Assembly: GCF_037975245.1 (NCBI RefSeq)
Contig: NC_092567.1
Location: 8,928,714 to 8,992,713 of the forward strand
Reading direction: 5' to 3'
Length of the DNA: 64,000 nucleotides
Source: Apostichopus japonicus
Taxonomy: Eukaryota; Echinodermata; Holothuroidea; Aspidochirotida; Stichopodidae
Shown here: one piece after another, positions 60,312 through 64,000 of the stretch
Position numbering within the stretch: position 1 is the stretch's first letter
Layout: each line of letters begins with the position of its first letter
The notes under the pieces: generated by a model
What the model was told of the DNA's origin: nothing
The model's database searches: none
Seen by the model: only the letters and a program-made list of their open reading frames with translations
Translations under genes and position numbers: made by a program

Positions 60312-62655
60312 GTAAGTATTCCGGTGTAGATGTTAGAATCAACATAACAGTTAAACAGGGAATTAATTTAATTAATAACAGTTATCAATATTAAACTAAA
60401 AGGGAATGTAAAGTCTGCTGTATTTTAATGCCAAGGATTGGATTTAATTAGTTTAGTTGGATTTATTTGAATAATTAGGTCATCGTGAAAGGAATTCTGT
60501 AGAATGTAATGATTAATAAAACAAAATATAATGGATAAACAGGGAATATTTTAAGAGGGTGTTGGTAATAGAGGGGTGCAGGGGTGGGTGGTGGTTGTTT
60601 AAATGTTCTTTGTTTATGTTAATGTTAAAATTTAACTAAATAGGTTTTAGAATTAAAGGAATGTTTATTAGGATAAAATAAGAGATATATAGACAAGGAA
60701 ATTGGATTTTAATAATTCTAGCGAGTAAAATTAATATTCTAAAGTAAAGTTTTATAAGGAATAACTGTTAATTTTGACAGAAACCTCCGAAATAATTGAT
60801 TTTCAGTTATGTACAATTAATTTAAGAAACAAAAGTGTTTGAAAATCGTTGTTAGTTTTAAAGTAGTAAAATGATGGCAGTAATAATAGCATAAACTCCT
60901 CAAAATTTTGATCAGATGATGATAATCTAGCAAAACTGAAATACATACAAAAGAAGCTACCAATGAAATGGTTTTAGTTGTCAAAATTTAAAAAATAGTT
61001 ACTCAAAATAAGTTAACTAATTAAAACAAAATAAAAGTTAACTAGAAAGAAATATATAATTGCAATTGACTTAACTATATAGTTAAAAAATGTATTGCCA
61101 TAAATATCATTAAAGGCAAGTCTGTATATCTGATACATTTCAAAGGTTTAAATTTAAACCGCTTAAACTATATCACTTTCTTCGTTATAGTTTGAAATAC
61201 GATGTTATACAAAATAAGGTTAATTATGATTTATGCTTATATTTTAACCTAATTTTTAAACAATAATTACAAAATTAACCGAGAGCTTCAACTTGATATA
61301 ATTGATAACTTTAAACAAGAACTGTTTAATATTTTAATATTCCTCGTATTAATGTTACTTCATACTTGATTCGATCATGACGTCCCTGCTTGCTCCGTTC
61401 CACTGCAGTGTTGTTTTCGATCCCCCCCACCCACCCAACCCCTCCTCTCGCATCCTCTCGCCTTCTTTGCTCTCACAGATCAAACCTCGTAAAAGTTTCT
61501 CCTTTCCGTCTTTATCATTCACAACATAAGCAGTAACATCTTCAACCTACAGCTGACGTGTTACTGAAAAAGAGAAAATAATTAAGTCGCACCCGTCACC
61601 CCCCCCCCCCCCTCCACCGCGCATCACCCAAATCTCGAAAGAAAAGACAAAAGCTATTGAGTAGTTACAAAAATGAAATATATGAGAACGAACGATGCTT
61701 AACGTACGTTATATGTGAAACAACGCCATTCCGGGAATAACTGTGACTGCGGAGAATAATATTACTGGAAATAATACACTTCGGGGGTTTGTTTGGTCTG
61801 ACCATGGAGGTAAAATGGTCTGACTATCAACAAAATGTAACAGAGAATGTTGATTCCCTATCTAGACTAAATACTTTACCCCAATCCCAGTGTGCTCTTG
61901 GGTAATTTTGTCTTGCCTCCTCTTCCCCACTCCCCTTCAGACACCTTACCTGTACCCACCACCACCCCTTCCTTCGCCGCCCCCCCCCCCTTCGCACATC
62001 ATCTTTTTTAGGGAGCCCTTCAAATCAATTCCGTTTCTACCCGATAACATCATCACCGTTTTAGTACACACAGTAGGCCTACTCTACTTCTACAATAGTT
62101 TTCTGCACAGACGATTGATTCAAACAATTTATTTCTAAAGTAAAATAAGTTTACAGTGAAGATGACTCACCTGGATCTCCCGTAAATACCTAATTAGCAT
62201 AACAATTGATGACACGAGCCAGGGTTAAAGATAATGAATAAAAAGATAAACGAGACACGCGTCTAGTGTACACCTGGAATGTTGTAACTGTCATACAACG
62301 TAACCATGGAAACCGACGATAAGTAGGTCAGTCCGTGTCTAGCAGTGGCTGGGAATAATGCATTTTATTCAATACGGGTTAGCATGTCATATGCCGTGAT
62401 ATTACGACGTGTTCTCATTATTATTCTTTGTTTATATATTTTAAATGAGTAAACTTGATTTCCTTGGTTGTTTAATACATCCCTCACTTGCTCCTCTCCC
62501 TAATTTGATAGAAGGATTGTTTTATTTCCCTTTCTTCGTTTTTTCCCTTTATGTACTTCTCGTTGGTATATGGAAGTCTGCCTAATTAGCACATAATTGA
62601 ATAGCCCTTAATATAACTCACACATCTAATATGTGACTACAAACATTGCGGGTTC
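60312..62655. other. AT-rich intron DNA
   Basis: No exon recognised. C-runs lie at 61602 and 61981. If the gene continues, this is intron 3. Confidence 0.5.
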
Positions 62656-64000
62656 CAGGCGCGTATCCAGGATTTTCTAATCCGGGGGGGGGGGGGGGCG
62701 CGAATTACCATCTAAGCGGAGCGCCACCATCGGTTGGCGCGGAGCGTACAAGAAAATTTCTGGTTTTGAGACTCGCCAGATCACCGGAAATGGCACTTCT
62801 CGGGCTTGAAAATGACCAACCAGATGTACACATTTGCCTGAGAACCAAGTATATCCCAAAAGTTTTTTTTTTTCCATCCATAACCTTTTTGAAGATTGTA
62901 ACCAGTCACTCATGTTCGACCTCATTGCATGTCCTATGGATCCTTGCTTTTGTAGGTGATTCTACGTCACCGCCCACAATATCCGAAAGCCCCACTTTTC
63001 AAGGTTTTAAGCCGATTATTTGTTGAGAATTTGAAAATTCACATTTCTCGTGAATAAAAATCACTTCAAAACATACCCATGATGTTGCACAAAATTCAAT
63101 CTATGGACAACCAATATAGAAAAACCTCCTTGAACCCCTAATAGACAGGTCAAAATTGCACGAGTAGAAGAAAGTATGATGAAGAATGTTGGTGAGGAAA
63201 TTTTCGAAAATTCAGACACAGTTAATTTCTAGGTTTACAAATATTAAAACCCCTTAAAATGGCTATTATAAAACTTAGTTGAAGGAAATGAAAAATAGCA
63301 GATATTTCCGATATCAGGTATATCGAAACCGAACACTACACACATAGGCGTAGGTCCCGTAGGAGGCGGGGGCTGATATTGGCACCGATATGTTGAACGC
63401 GCGCGAAAAATTTCGGATTTTTTCGGGCAAGTCGTTACAGCCCCAAATCCAATTTGGCTCCTACGCCTTTGACTACACACATAAACAGTTTTTTGAGGCT
63501 GTTCATCGTGGAACATGCATTTCAATGCTCACTGATATGATCTTATATCTGCTCTTTGCTTTACAAATTCGAACAGGCGTGTAGCGAGTAATTGCCAAGG
63601 GAGGGGCGAAGCCTGTAGGCAAACTATCTAAGCGAAGTGCCACCGTGAGTTGGCGCGAAGCGTACAAGAAAAATTTTGGCCGAAAATGCCTCCCAGATCG
63701 CTGGAAATGACACTTCCCAGGCCTTGTAAGTTGCATCTAAGCATTGTCTATTTTGAAATTACTAGCGATGTCATAAAGAAAATTTGCACGGGGGGGGGGG
63801 GGGGGCGGTCGCTCACTTCCCGAAATGCGTCATGTTCCCTGACTACGCGGTCGAGTTCAAGACCAGCCACAGTTGGTTCCACGTAGCACAAATTGTACTA
63901 CAATTTATACAATTGTTTAAGGCGTCCAACACACAACGCGTTATGATAGACCATATATAGTAGTATTTATATAGATACATTAGTGAGAGAGGGAAAATGG
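62656..64000 (-). mobile_element. 5-bp-TSD element, third copy, cut by window edge
   Basis: Begins CAGGCGCGTATCCAGG with a G-run. Read in reverse complement it is collinear with 54958-57083 but lacks the MITE at 56017-56398: 62656-63240 matches the right end, 63240-63580 the middle, and 63580-64000 the 55225-55665 part. Module copies lie at 62709-62751 and 63623-63666. The other terminus and its TSD lie beyond 64000. Confidence 0.88.

Overview
Metazoan genomic DNA, most likely from an echinoderm of the sea-cucumber type. This is inferred from the style of the NACHT/leucine-rich-repeat (NLR) receptor exons, the short coding exons in long AT-rich introns, and the heavy load of non-autonomous DNA transposons. 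There are no operons or bacterial signals. Real coding sequence covers only about 1.8 kb of the 64 kb.

The only host gene recognised is one NLR-type innate immune receptor on the + strand. A large exon (13829-15348) carries the NACHT ATPase. A second exon (60103-60311) carries the start of a leucine-rich-repeat region. Splice signals and codon phases join them directly, which implies a 44.75 kb intron. A short first exon (ATG at 11399, donor at 11430) is also phase-compatible. The gene continues past the right edge. Everything between 15.35 and 60.1 kb is read as intron filled with repeats.

Layout. 0-7.5 kb: AT-rich DNA with three diverged copies of a dispersed segment. 7.5-10.4 kb: a 23-bp minisatellite split by a hAT-like element that holds further insertions. 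11.4-15.4 kb: the 5' part of the NLR gene. 16.3 kb: a tRNA-like Pol III unit and a TA microsatellite. 16.8-22.1 kb: small hAT elements, a tandem duplication and a 5'-truncated, decayed LINE. 22.8-29.6 kb: minisatellites, including one whose 36-bp unit is a hairpin, and a foldback element. 29.7-32.3 kb and 55.0-57.1 kb: two copies of a TIR element with 5-bp target duplications, the first split by an 8-bp-TSD element; a third copy runs off the right edge. 33.7-35.0 kb: a 1.25 kb pyrimidine-only-like minisatellite. 35.8-37.5 kb: a TTAA-flanked element. 44.6-47.6 kb: a decayed DNA transposon whose pseudogene keeps DDE-like motifs and whose ends carry eight copies of a 14-bp repeat. 48.7 kb: a small inverted-repeat element with a telomere-like core. 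49.6-52.5 kb: a hAT-like element nested three deep, each level with a perfect 8-bp target duplication.

The two most interesting signals are a module of about 120 bp, found 12 times near the ends of elements with different TIRs and TSD lengths, and the unnamed transposase lineage at 44.6-47.6 kb. All repeat boundaries were read by eye. TSD and TIR matches are seen directly; superfamily names are inference.
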